Below, piece after piece: positions 34,801 through 46,400 of a stretch of DNA of 64,000 nucleotides. The notes below the pieces were generated by a model. That model saw nothing but the letters and a program-made list of their open reading frames with translations, did not search any database and was not told where the DNA came from. A program made the position numbers and the translations under genes. Numbering within the stretch: the stretch's first letter is position 1; every line of letters begins with the position of its first letter. The stretch is from Phorcus lineatus (taxonomy: Eukaryota; Mollusca; Gastropoda; Trochida; Trochidae). The stretch is taken from positions 27,937,645-28,001,644 of the forward strand of contig OV121088.1 of NCBI GenBank assembly GCA_921293015.1. Direction: 5' to 3'.

Positions 34801-35949
34801 CGACAGTGACAGTTAAACACAGACAATATCGTAGTACAAAACTATCAAATGGAAGATTATATTGTAATGTTGGAATAATTTACTACGAAAAGGGTGTTTG
34901 TATGTGGCTAATTAATTTAAAGTTTAAATATTGAAAGGGACATGATTTAAGTCACGACATACCACATCCTTTTGAATGAAGAAAGAACTGAGCACTGAAC
35001 TTCAAGTTATCGGTTTTCCAGCTTCCGTGTTGTCATCCTCGAAGTTTCCCCAAAAATGTTTTCAGGAAAGTTTTGAGAGTTTGAACCAGTACCCCGTCAG
35101 TAAATATCTCGCCTCACCACAAAAACATCCCTTCTACATACAAAAAATTTACATATTGACGTGTAAAACCTATTTCTTTCAGCGTACACGTTTAGATTGT
35201 GGCTTCCACGCCTTAGTCCGGTTATCTCCCTTCGTGATTTGATTACCTCCCTTGGTATTGATTAAAAAAGATCAACAACGTAAAGACTGCTTTTACTCAT
35301 TGAAAGAAAATAGATATATAGATAGGTCAAATATGGTCTTGTTTTATTTACAGTCTCAAATATATCAACAATTTTATTGGCGATTGTTTATAATTTCTTG
35401 AAAAGAGATTCATAATTATAATTAATGTTCAAATTGATATGTAGGGAAAAAAGTTGAAATCAACAGATACGTATATTTTTAACACCAAAATAATTCTAAT
35501 AGAAGCTATTATTCATGACATTTGAAAAGGGATATGATGTTTTCTTCATAAAATTTTAAACAAACATTTGTTACATTTTACCTAAAAGTAATTTTATATT
35601 TCTCTTATTACAATTATGTTATCTATATACACTTATCATTGAATATCAAATCTATGATTACTATTACATTTTTTTTAATATATCACATCTCATACTAGAC
35701 GATAATATGCAATCACTCAGTAAAGCAAAGTTCCCATCGGGTCATATCTAATTAAACTATCAATTGATTAACATAAGTTTTTACCCAAAAAATCAGATAT
35801 CGCTATTGAATCACCCAAATCAATGAAACCTTGGTATAAAAAATCTAACCAAGGTAAACAAAATTCAATTAACCAAAATAAAAGATAGATATATTAGATA
35901 AAAAGAAGTCAAAGAGAGAACAGATAAGAAGCCTTTATCATCCAAAACT
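31882..35949. other. AT-rich non-coding region, probably the first intron or upstream region of the MFSD13A-like gene
   Basis: No convincing coding text. A minus-strand candidate exon near 33885-34038 ends in a good donor (CACCT|GTAAGT) and could be an alternative leader exon, but nothing else supports it. Frames at 33137-33358, 34472-34663 and 34976-35242 show no domain. Confidence 0.35.
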
Positions 35950-35958
35950 GTGTTCCAC

Positions 35959-36026
35959 AGGAGATATCGCTTGTGGAAGATCAAGCGATATCTCCTAGGT
36001 CAAGCGATATCTCCTAGGAGATATCG
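35959..36026. repeat. cluster of GGAGATATCGCTTG inverted and direct repeats
   Basis: GGAGATATCGCTTG at 35960-35973 is inverted at 35982-35995 and again at 36001-36014. The last copy runs into a 22-bp perfect palindrome centred on CCTAGG (36005-36026). This is strong hairpin potential in a small space. Confidence 0.75.
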
Positions 36027-36071
36027 TTTTGACAGTAGATTTTTAACAATGCCCTGTTACAGTCAAGTTCA

Positions 36072-36159
36072 TGACATCACAATTGTTTTACATCATCAAG
36101 TAATGACATCTCAATGCTATGACGTCATAAACATGATGACGTCACAGTGCTATGACATC
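36072..36159. promoter_or_regulatory. cluster of CRE-like octamers
   Basis: Two perfect CREB/ATF sites TGACGTCA (36120-36127, 36137-36144) and three near-sites TGACATCA/T (36072, 36103, 36152) lie in 88 bases with 15-17 base steps over the last four. This could be a regulatory cluster or simply a short degenerate tandem repeat. Confidence 0.35.
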
Positions 36160-36247
36160 AGCGAACTGAGTGTCTAAGAGTAGTGCAGTGTTCAAAATTA
36201 TACATTTTTCACGGAATAGGAATGAAAAATGATTTTGGATGATAAAT

Positions 36248-36394
36248 AGAATCTCACCCTCGTGTCTTCTGATATCAAATATATCAACACTTGTTGATAA
36301 AAGTAAAAATATCCTCGGCAAGCCTCGGATATTTGTAACTTTTGTCAACTCGTTTTGATATATTTGATATCAGAAGACACTTGGGTGAGATTCT
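36248..36394. mobile_element. foldback MITE (about 147 bp, two arms of about 70 bp)
   Basis: The left arm begins AGAATCTCACCCTCGTGTCT and continues CTGATATCAAATATATCAA; the right arm is its inverse with a few differences, ending GACACTTGGGTGAGATTCT. Almost the whole element is arm; the centre is about 10 bases around CTCGGCAAGCCTCGG. No target duplication recognised. Confidence 0.75.
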
Positions 36395-38227
36395 TTATAT
36401 GTACGTACCGACGAACCTCGATTAGTGAAAATCTTATCATATCCACGACAACGGTTAAATATACTTATACTTATATAAACTTCTTATAACCGAATCACCT
36501 TTAATTCATCAATATATCAATTCACTATATCAACATGACCTGCAAATGAAATAATCTAATGTAAACAATCACTGTCTGTAATAAAAACACTTGAAAACGA
36601 ACAAGGAAGAGGTAACGTTTAAGTATTAACATAAGCCCGAGGACATGGTGTAAGCAGTTGTACCGAACCCACATAAAATGTCCGTCATGCAGTCAAGCAC
36701 GCAGAATCGCCCGCAGCCAAATGTTATCAGCATTGTAACTTGTATATTAAAAATCGTTCATACATCTAATTACTAACTCGATTAACCTTAGTATTAGAAT
36801 AAATAATCACATATAAAGCGAAAATTGCCATTTTAGCGTGTACTTCTTTTAATCAGTTGAGTTAAGAAATGGATTCGCATACCTTAACCGAGCTTAACGT
36901 TCATTTGAGGACTCATTTTATTGATTAAAAGGTTGCCTTGGCAACATTTGTCTCACTTTTTCGTTAAATACTTCTATTTCCCTAAGAAAACGTTTGTTTC
37001 TCCACTGTACCAACATGTACAATTATACTAGACTTGTGTCTATGATATATATTTTTTTGATATATATTTCGGTCATGCAATTCTTTCAAGATTTTTAAAT
37101 ACTTGCTTTTTTCTATTATCAAGAAAAGTTGGTAAAAGAGATTTCGAAAAAAATCAGAATCGTCGCGCAGTTGTGAACATTCCAAGATAAAACATTAGTA
37201 ATGCATTAGGTAGCAAAATCAGAATTTTATGTTCCAAAATCCTTACAAAATTAAAAGCCCTTTAATGACTTATCTTATATCAATAATATTGTGGAGATGA
37301 AACGACACTACACCTTTGAATTCAACCAATATTTAATTAAAGATTAAGCACATTTTCATTTTCATATTATTTTGCAAACATGGACATACTGAGCACACTT
37401 TTTTTTAAAAATGTATTAACATGTACATGGGGACGGAACTTTATTCGAAATTAAAAGATCTTAAATAAAGTTGTACTAGAAATATTTCATTAATTTTTAA
37501 AAAAAATCTCTATCAAAATTTCTTTTTAAAAATACGTATAAGTCGTTACTAGTTTTTTTTTTGGTGTTTATACTCATATATGTAATCTAAAAGTGAGAGA
37601 AAGTTGTATTTGTTGAAAAATGAAGCAGGTTTTTTTAAAAACGACTTTGGGTTTTGGTTTGTATAAACCGAAGAACAGCTATATCCATCAAAAGTTTGTA
37701 TCTCTGACATTAACTCATACACGTGTCGTCATTGTGATTCATGTTTGAATTCTTGAAGTGACAGCAAGATCCCGTAGTTTTTGTTGAGACTATAACAAAA
37801 GGGGATATCTAGGCTACCGCATTCTTGAAAGTTTAGATGATATCATTAAATCACATTTTTTAATACTTGTACTTAATCTTTATTATAATGTATGTGGGTT
37901 TTTTTTCCATAAAACAACCGAACTATTTTTAACGACAATACGCAATAGAAACCATAATCATACAATGAAAACTTAATCAGTATGAAAAATAATAATCATT
38001 CATTTGTTAAGCCCCTAATGTCTACCTCAAGATGCTCAGTGGCGCTAATACAGTGATACGACTGGAAAAATATACAAAAGTTTCTACTGTTACATAGATA
38101 AAAATAGGTGATTTAAATATGTCTTTAGTGGTTGTATATCCGAGGTTTTTTCCATAATTGTGGGCACTCATCGTCAAAAGATATTTCACGACACATAAGC
38201 TCATTAGATTTAAACATTTCCTAAGTA
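36395..38227. other. AT-rich non-coding region, nothing recognised
   Basis: No domain-bearing frame or clear repeat; long A and T runs throughout. Confidence 0.35.
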
Positions 38228-38299
38228 CAGTACACTCCCTCTACACCGAAATCCCTCTAATCCGACGATCAGTGATGTCGGTTTAGAGGGAATGCACTG
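38228..38299. mobile_element. tiny pogo/Tigger-like MITE remnant
   Basis: 72 bases with inverted ends: CAGTACACTCCCTCTACACC at the left and, inverted, CAGTGCATTCCCTCTAAACC at the right. CAGT termini of this style and a TA on the left side suit pogo-type elements. The right flank has TG rather than TA, so the duplication has decayed or the family differs. Confidence 0.5.
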
Positions 38300-38689
38300 T
38301 GATATTTTGTTTCTATAAATAATTAAATTCATCATTGATGTCCCCAAGATTAATTTCCTGATTACAATGTCAAACACTTCTAAAAGGAATCCAAAGATAG
38401 CTCCCTACAGACTCAATTTCAGTTATTAAGTATTTCGGGCTGGCAATAGTTAATGATTCGAAGCTACTTACTTCCCACCCTTGATTTCACTGTATTGACT
38501 GCGCTTCCATGTGTTACCTTGTCATAACATTGAACATTGCCGGTTAATACTGAACTATAGTCATTTATCTATAAACTTTTACTAAACAAGTCACACTATC
38601 AAAACAAAGTGAACAACCATTCTAACACATGTGAAATATGAAATTCATAACATAAGCTAAACCTTTAAATATAAAAAAATCGTTCCTAC

Positions 38690-38870
38690 CTGTTTCAGAC
38701 TAGTTTCCTTTTCACCATGACACTAGTATTTTACAGGCAAAATAAAACTCCTTTCACACGGCTTTGCGTTCTGAATATAAATCACACCAGTGTACCGCCG
38801 TATGCCCACGGGACCCTCCGTGTCACCGTGTGAGCTTGATTTATCAATGGGCCACAGGTAGAGGAAGAGG
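38690..38870 (-). promoter_or_regulatory. candidate promoter and non-coding first exon for the MFSD13A-like gene
   Basis: A minus-strand splice donor (AAACAG|GTAGGAACG) ends a possible exon at 38690. A locally CpG-richer stretch (38800-38860) lies just upstream on that strand, unlike the AT-rich surroundings. The leader exon at 31881 needs such a partner. The distance (6.8 kb) is acceptable, but this is inference. Confidence 0.3.
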
Positions 38871-39279
38871 CAATTATCAGGTATTCATACATAAAGGTAT
38901 ATCTTAAGGGATGGATATTATAAGATCGATTAGTGATCGACTTATCTTAACAGTGGTAATTGAATTAGATCCCCATCGTCAAAATCACTTCACTTTACTT
39001 GTGATCTTACTTGGATGTTTTAGATGTTATTGCCCTTAAGATTAAAAAAATCGTTTTTAATACACATAAAAAAGAGCCGTAGTTCCGTAGATAATTAGGC
39101 TTCACATTATATACTATATGGATAGCACAAGGTCACCAATTTTAGCTTTCATGATCATATGGCCTAAAATACCATAATCCATATAATAATGATAATAACT
39201 TTCTTGTACGCATATATCCATGACAGAGCATGCTCAAAGCGCACAAATTGTATTATTACCCTGAGGGAATAGTACTTCG
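38871..39279. other. intergenic, nothing recognised
   Basis: No supported feature. Confidence 0.35.
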
Positions 39280-39990
39280 ATGAAGCCTATGGGCTGTAGG
39301 TCCATACCTTCCCTTGTTCAGGTACCTTATTGTACAGCTGGGTGGACTCAATGCAATGCATTGCAATGCATAACCACTAGACCAGTGTGCTCCTCCTATC
39401 AGAAGAAGTCTGTGCACACGGTTTCATTTTCAAGGGCTTTGGTTCCTGGAGCAGGTGGAACACGTTTTTATGGCCTGACCATCACTGGGGGCCACAAAGT
39501 CACCAAATCCATCAATCATATTCATCCACATAACCAAGAAGTTTCTATATATACTAAAGAAAAGTACACGGAAATTGTTAATAATAAAACCTTTTTCTAT
39601 TTAATAAAACCGGACAGCGTACTCGATCTACTCGTCGAACATAAAATAAAACCCTACAAATTATGGTTGGTTATGTCGGATAACTCTTATACAGATATAT
39701 ATGGGCGGGTATCCAAGTTGAATCAGATTATTTGGATGGTTATATGTACAAATATACCTATGCATAAAAAAGTCAAAATTTTAAGAAAAAATACTTTTTG
39801 TTACTTTGAACTTTGCATACGATGTTATTACTTTTTGTTGGCGCACTTAACAATAGAATTTAAACATGACCTAATGCAAGATTTGAGTGTAAATGTTTTC
39901 TTTCGAAAGAAAGTAGATTGGAACCCTACATTCGATCGAGTTTTCAGTAGGACATCTCACATTATTATTCCACTGTCACGTCACCAATGA
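39280..39990 (+). CDS. 236-codon uncharacterised ORF, possible decayed CARD-like gene
   Basis: Long for this AT-rich DNA. The first 70 codons overlap repeat-like sequence: the complement of 39370-39400 reads GGTCTAGTGGTTATGC, a tRNA A-box type phrase, so the true coding part may begin near 39510. From there, PDSVLDLLVEHKI resembles helix 2 of death-fold CARD domains. The stretch MHKKVKILRKN with FELCIRCYYFLLAHLTIEF resembles the final helices (KxxxLLxxLxxRG..AFxxF). The match is weak, and the loop between them is atypical. CARD proteins act as adaptors in cell death and innate signalling. It could be an old retrocopy or a chance frame; no promoter or introns were found. Confidence 0.3.
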   Translation: MKPMGCRSIPSLVQVPYCTAGWTQCNALQCITTRPVCSSYQKKSVHTVSFSRALVPGAGGTRFYGLTITGGHKVTKSINHIHPHNQEVSIYTKEKYTEIVNNKTFFYLIKPDSVLDLLVEHKIKPYKLWLVMSDNSYTDIYGRVSKLNQIIWMVICTNIPMHKKVKILRKNTFCYFELCIRCYYFLLAHLTIEFKHDLMQDLSVNVFFRKKVDWNPTFDRVFSRTSHIIIPLSRHQ

Positions 39991-40734
39991 GTGGACAACC
40001 TGATTATAACCTGAAATTCAGCTGCATATTGAAAGTTTGTTCACTTACCATTGATTCGTAGTGCAAATATCATGTAATTTGGGTTTACTTTGGACGTCAA
40101 AAACTGACAAAGGATCACTCATTTTCCATATGTGAAATAGCCATTCTTGAACATATTGAGGGATCGTCTACTCTCTGGTGCAAAATTTAGAATTTTGGCA
40201 TGTTGAAAAAGACAGAGGGGGTCATATTTTAGAAATTTCCAATCAAATGTTCCATATCGACTCCCTGAGAATAGAATGAGCAAAATCACAATAACTTAGT
40301 GCAAAGGAATAATCATGACTAATGTTTAAAGCATTTGATTAAATAGAAGAGATGTTGAAGAGAAAAATATAAATTGATGTATTCGAAATTTTGACCCCTG
40401 GTCACTTCAATGACCTGCCAAAACTGTTACGGTTAATTGTGGGGTACGATAAATGCTTGAAAAGATAAATCCGCACATCTGTATTGAAATTTCAACATTA
40501 CGCTTTGCTTTTGCGCAATGCTACGATACTCCAAAGACATCACAAATGTGATTATATTTGCACTAGTATAACAAGATATGTGAACAAACTTTTGGCATGC
40601 AGCTGTATGACAGATATCAGAATGTCATTCAGTAAATTTCACAGATTGACGATTTTGGACACCGCGGTTTTGAATCTATTGATTACCTCTCGCATGGTGT
40701 CCCAACCAAAAGAGTCATTATCAATATCAATATA
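39991..40734. other. intergenic, nothing recognised
   Basis: No supported feature. The frame at 40484-40735 has no domain. Confidence 0.35.
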
Positions 40735-40905
40735 GAAGTTGTGTGGTCAGATAACAACGATCAATATGGATAACAACAACTTTATCATCAAGGACAAGAT
40801 TTTCTGGATAATAGCTTTCTTTTTTTTAACTGTAGACATTTCGGATTCATGCTTACTCCTTCATCAGGTGTATTTATATGGAATTTCCCACCTGATGAAG
40901 GCATA
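40735..40905 (-). mobile_element. Penelope-like terminal-repeat fragment with hammerhead-like core (fossil)
   Basis: On the minus strand, 40870-40831 carries CTGATGA, an 18-base spacer that closes with a GGA/TCC stem, then GAAATGTC. This is the order of the hammerhead core known from Penelope-like elements (CTGATGA, stem II, GAAACGTC). The 13-bp word CCTTCATCAGGTG (40858-40870) is inverted at 40889-40901. No coding part remains. Confidence 0.45.
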
Positions 40906-40911
40906 TAAATA

Positions 40912-41190
40912 TTGTCAATCAATCAATCATTTATTTCAGTAGAACGGCCTTTGGCCCACGTACAAATTCAACTTAAAGATGAATTACATATATTGATTAC
41001 AGAGTTACATAAGGTTTTTCGTACAATCAAGGCATCTCTAACATAATTTGAGATGGCTATACAAGGAGTATCATTTTGAGGGTTACGAACCATTATTTCT
41101 TCATTAATATACACAGGTAAGTTTTCAAAATATTTTACTCGTAAATCATTGTATATCGGTATGGTTATAAACTTTATAACTTTATAATTA
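40912..41190 (-). mobile_element. LINE 3' fragment, third family
   Basis: Minus strand 41165-41030 encodes IPIYNDLRVKYFENLPVY, then NDTPCIAISNYVRDALIVRK, resembling the C-terminal tail of non-LTR reverse transcriptases (compare CPVYTDLRKKYL at 12.1 kb). It is followed by a 3' UTR with AATAAATG and an (ATTG)n tail at 40912-40930. Only the last fragment is present. Confidence 0.55.
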
Positions 41191-42267
41191 ATTTATTTTA
41201 GATTTTTGGGGCATAAAGGTTTGTTTTTTTAATTTTTGAAAGTCATTGCAAAAAGTATTTCAGGTTTCATATTTTTTAAAGACATCTTGCTTTTCTTACA
41301 ATCATCTTAATATAAAAATTATCTATATACATACATCCGTTTTTAAAATAATGATTCCAAAAACTATAGTTACAATCAGAGATACACAATAGGATAATGA
41401 TTGAACATTTGACCGCCTATTAAAGGGGTGTTCTGTAAATTGTTTTTATTTATTTGCCGTCATTTTAGACGTTTCAGTTGTAATAAATTCTTAGATATTC
41501 AACTTCCCAGTGTCCAGCTTGTAAACAATGAAACTAACTTATTTTTCGACAATTAAAGCGATTTTACGGCGCATCAATTCCTTGTCTAAGTCAGTAGAGT
41601 AACTAATCTAATAATGGCAATAATTGGCTGGTTATCTTATTATTAAGTAATATTGGTTTTTCAATGTAATTAAAACAATATGATACCAAATTGCTTTTTA
41701 TGAAAATGTTTTAAAAAAGAAACTGATAACATCTTGTCGATATAAAATTTGCAACAAAATGAAGATTCTTGATAAAGAAATGTAAATTTTTGGGAATAAC
41801 TATTCTATGAGAAAACGTTAACGTTAAAATACTAAAACCCATTTTATCAAGCAATCGGTAGTTTTGATTCAAAAAATATATATTTAATCATTCTTATAAT
41901 CATGAGATGATATAATACAATATGTATATTCACAAAGATAATTAAAAAAATTCTCATCAAATTTCATTTAAGAAACACACTCATAATTACACGCTTAAGC
42001 TGATATTCTTATTCGTATATTCGTCATAATCTGATGTCTACAAAGGAAATGATGATAAACAGATATAGTACATGCCATATCATATGATGTTGACAGATTT
42101 TCAACTACTTAAAGTGACACACACAAAGAAATTTTCGTAAATTGTGTATGTGGCTTGAATCAGAGCAAAACTATCATTTTTCCTGTCATAAGTTCATATC
42201 GTCTTTCTAATCATGTATCTTATCTCTTAAATGTCAATATAACTGTCGTTGTGTCTGCTGTAAATAC
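41191..42267. other. AT-rich intergenic region, nothing recognised
   Basis: No supported feature. Confidence 0.35.
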
Positions 42268-42442
42268 GTTCTCGAAGTTACGTTTGGGTTATTTACGCGC
42301 GCCATTGTCCGGTTTTCGATCACATATCTCGACTTAAAACTGTTAATTGTCACTATACAGAACTGATAAGTATGGAGTATCAAGAAACAACTACAGGTTT
42401 TCTATCAAATAACACCATTTATGAAGTTTGACATGTTTGACC
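42268..42442. mobile_element. partial MITE of the AAGAGCCACTCC family
   Basis: Shares with the full copies the order AAGTTACGTTTGGGTTATTT, ACGCGCGCC, GGTTTTCGATCA, CACCATTTATGAAGTTTG. Inverted ends are lost. It lies directly beside a complete copy. Confidence 0.6.
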
Positions 42443-42458
42443 TTAAAATTTGATATTT

Positions 42459-42731
42459 AAAGAGCCACTCCGTGATTTTCATAACATATTATTTACCTTT
42501 GATACAAACCTAATTTTTAGATAAGTCTCCAAAATTACGTTTGACTATTTGACGCGCGCTACTGTCAGGTTTTCGATCATAATTACGACGTTCTACTTTC
42601 ATTTTGTCACTGTAAAAAAACAATAAGATTTAAAATGTGTAATTTTGGTAACAGTCGATACCTCGCGATCAAATGAAACCATTTATTAAGTTTGGCATAT
42701 ATGATTCCAACAACTCACGGAGTGGCTCTTT
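42459..42731. mobile_element. MITE with AAAGAGCCACTCCGTGA inverted ends, short form
   Basis: 17-bp perfect terminal inverted repeats (AAAGAGCCACTCCGTGA and TCACGGAGTGGCTCTTT); 273 bp in all. Internal sequence matches the 21214 copy. No coding capacity, so it depends on a transposase elsewhere. Confidence 0.82.
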
Positions 42732-43359
42732 AATATAGTTTCACATCATGAAAGGACGAACACAAGACTAGGCCTCAGATTTAAGAGTCATTCACGAGTA
42801 AAGGACATCCTTATACTTAGCATGGATCTGCATTTGAAGTATATTGTCATTATGGCGGATATGATTATTGAAATACAAAATAATTCCTTCTTTTCTAGTA
42901 TTACGCTTATAATCATCAAAGTTAAAAATTTACATGGCTATTAGGCCTACTTGTATCAAATGGTTTTGACATGAGGCTAGTTGTTTGTGATTTTAAAATA
43001 AGAGCAAGTAAATGTAAATAGCAGTTTGTTGTTGTACAATGTAAACAGATGCAAAATGTATCAAACTAGTGTTTTCATGAAATTGACACCTAAAATATAT
43101 TGAACGGTTTATGTATTATTCTCTTATTTCCCTTTCAGTCATTCAACAGCAAAAATTATCTAAAGACATTATTCTGTAGGCCTACATTTTGTTAATTATC
43201 ATAAATAATAAATATAGATATTTAAGTGTAAATTGACTAAAAGCCTTCTGCAAAATCTGTTTGACGTGGACCATGAGTTATTTTTTTTATTCCAGTGTTT
43301 TTCAAAATAAGCTATAAAGAAGTTTCGTAAAATAGCTTTGTGTCGGCAAAGCGTGTGTT
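42732..43359. other. intergenic, nothing recognised
   Basis: AT-rich flank of the promoter region that follows. Confidence 0.35.
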
Positions 43360-43466
43360 ATTGTGGATAACGCACGTCACGTGACTCACCCAAAGACTGC
43401 GCATGACGGTGGCCGGATAGAATGGTTGGAATAATGAGGTTGTAGCGAGTCGTGCGGTTGGGAAAA
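43360..43466 (+). promoter_or_regulatory. CpG-richer promoter region with a GTCACGTGAC palindrome
   Basis: The 107 bases before the start codon at 43467 have many CpGs against an AT-rich background. They include GTCACGTGAC at 43376-43385, a perfect E-box of the USF/TFE3/TFEB (CLEAR) type, and TGCGCATG, an NRF-1-like half site. The start site of transcription cannot be fixed from sequence alone. Confidence 0.45.
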
Positions 43467-46400
43467 ATGGTACCGCTTCACGGATTTACAGTGTACCTAT
43501 GTTACATTTTAGTTTACATCGCTGGATCTATTTTCGGGACGACCGATTTCGGTGAGTTTGACACACATTTCACTCCAGATTTTATACAGTCCGCGCTCAA
43601 AGCGCACTTGTTATGGTGCTTGTAACTGTCAGGCAATGCCAAGCACGGACTGAGGTGTACATTTCGCACGAGATGTTCGTGCATACGCAAACACACGTGA
43701 ATCATCGTGTGTGAATAGACAAGACTGTCGGTTCGAGTGGAAAGTGACATCTTGTTCATTTCAGTTTCGCCTTTTGAAAATGCCAAAACAAAATATATCA
43801 TAAAACACAAATAGACAATCGTCTGCTCGAAGAACTAATAAATTCTGTTGAATCGGTAACATTTATTTCCATATATTTACATCTTGATTCTTATATTGTT
43901 AGTTTATCGTTGTCGTATATTGTTATTAAACCATGTCTCTGAAATAGGCTTGGTTAGCTTAATCACACAATGGGCTTGTCGATATTTTGGTGCGTTCACT
44001 GGTGCGTGACCTCCCTCATCATGTGTTGAACATCTAACGCTGCTCACAAGCCTGAATAGATTGATTCTCTCTTTGTATGGATATGCTGTGGATGCAGGCT
44101 TTTGTATGGATACAACAACGTTTTATTAATATTTTGGGCCTACATTGACTGTACACGAATGAAAAAATCAACAAATTTAAAGGTCCCAATTTGAAATGCT
44201 TTCTCTGGGATTCCAGAAAGAATAATACAATTTTATGAAATTATCCAATTTTGAATATCATCAGTGTTACTCAAACAATTGAGACTTCAGTATTAACCAA
44301 TTCATGTTATGGATCAAAGATTTTTTGTTTAAAATTTCTCTATTTTTTGCTCAAAAAGCAACAATTTAATTCATGATGAACAAAATGTGAATTTTGTATT
44401 CTGAATAAATGTTTTAATCGAACTACTATCTATTAAATGTATAATTCATTACCAAGCCTGCAGACATCATTGTCATCCGTAATCTGATGATAGAATTAAT
44501 ATGAGGAAGTTGTTTCATTTCAGTAAATTGAGGAAAGAAAATCAAGAATCATTTTATATTTTAAATCACTGACCGTTTGAGTAGATTTGAATATCAGTTT
44601 CATTATTTGAACAAACTTTTGTTCATTTCAACAAAGCTGATTCCATATTTTAAAAAATTGAGAAAATGCGATAAAATTTAATTTTTCTGCTGTAACTAGA
44701 TATTCTAATGTGTTGTCATCATGTTTGCTATGTGGATATTATCATTTCTTGTTTCAACATTCAGACTGTTGTCATGTTTCACATGATTGTGTGGAAAATG
44801 ACACTTTATTAAGATATTACATGTTTATTTATATATGAAGAATTTATTTTAATTTCAGTTCTTTATGTAAAAGGGATCTTTTCTGATTGCTTCAGTTTTC
44901 AATTTTTTTTGGGCTATTAGCATTTCATAGATACAAATTTATCTGCATCTTGTCATCTTTCATTTTCTAATGATTTAAAGGTCATTTTGTTGTTCAGATT
45001 TTATCAGTTTATGATTTGTATGTTATCAAAACCTTTGTCCTCATTCGGTAGATCAATGGTGCTAATAGATGTGTTTACTGGTTGAAATATCAGACTGATT
45101 GATTTAATTTCAGTTCATATTGATAATTTAAATCTTAAATAAATGATTCCATTGATGTTCATGATTCAGTGCTGATCAAGTAATCAAATAATAAATAACA
45201 ACCACAGTTATCAAATATATATATATATTGCCAATGAATTGAGTAATTTGGAAAAATAAGACGTGTTCACAATTTCAGAATGCAAGGTTGATTGTGAGAA
45301 AAGACATCAATCAAACTTAGGATGTTAATAGCATATACTCCTTATGAAATAATTATAGTATATTTTCATAATCTGCGTTCAACAGGAACTGATCAGTTGT
45401 AATTTATCATGGACATTATTCTAAATCACACTTACAATGAATTTCTACAAATTCAATAAATTACAAATGAAAAGACATGAATTTCAAATAGAAAAGAGAA
45501 AGAAAGAATGATTATAGAATTCATACTATTAGGCCATTCACATTAACAAAGCGTGACACGATTACATTGCACTTCTACTATATCCACTCCTATTACAGAG
45601 CAGTTCCCCATCCTAGAAAATGACTCACATAACAGGTCAATTGCAGTTGTTCCACTTATGAAATGTACATGCTGGCATCGTTACCCTGGTAATTAGTTAG
45701 GGTAATTAGTTCGATGTTAATTGTTTTATACATAGGTCCACATGTGTGGCACTTGTAACATAATCAGACACCATGTAAATGATATGAGGGAGTCTTTGTC
45801 TGATGATATTGACAAGGGTAATTAATAAACAATGGCCACATGTCACTCATTGATAACATGGCACAGACAATGCAAACTTCCTAACAAGGGGAGGCTTGGT
45901 GGGTTGGGGGGAGCACGGCAGGGAAGGGGAGAGAAAATGGGTATTTAGTTTGTGGTTAGAGTGAAGTCTTTAAGTTTTTTTTGGTAAGATTTTAATATCA
46001 AAATTAAGCTATGAATGAATTCCAGAAATTGATACCACGATCATTGCCTTTATTAGATATCAAATTTGGTCTTTCAGTTTCAGAGTGTTGGTAAAGTTTT
46101 GATTTGGGGAATGGAAACCTGGACTGTATTTAAGGCTCCTATTGTATTCACAGTCATTAATCAAGATTTATGTACAAACTAGTTTTAACATTTATTATAT
46201 TGATTCCTGCTGGTATTTTAAGAAATATGATTAATAGATTATAGATTTTTCATACAGATTGAATATAAGTATTATAAAGGCAAGCATAATTTGGTAATTG
46301 GATTGCAGTGTTTTAGTTATCGGCTTTCATCAATGCATGGAATGCTACACCATAATGATAAAAAAGGTATGGTGATATTGACATCAGTGATATATAGACA

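Noticed and set aside
35959-36026. CRISPR array
   Set aside because: Repeats are inverted and adjacent with no uniform spacers, and the genome is eukaryotic.
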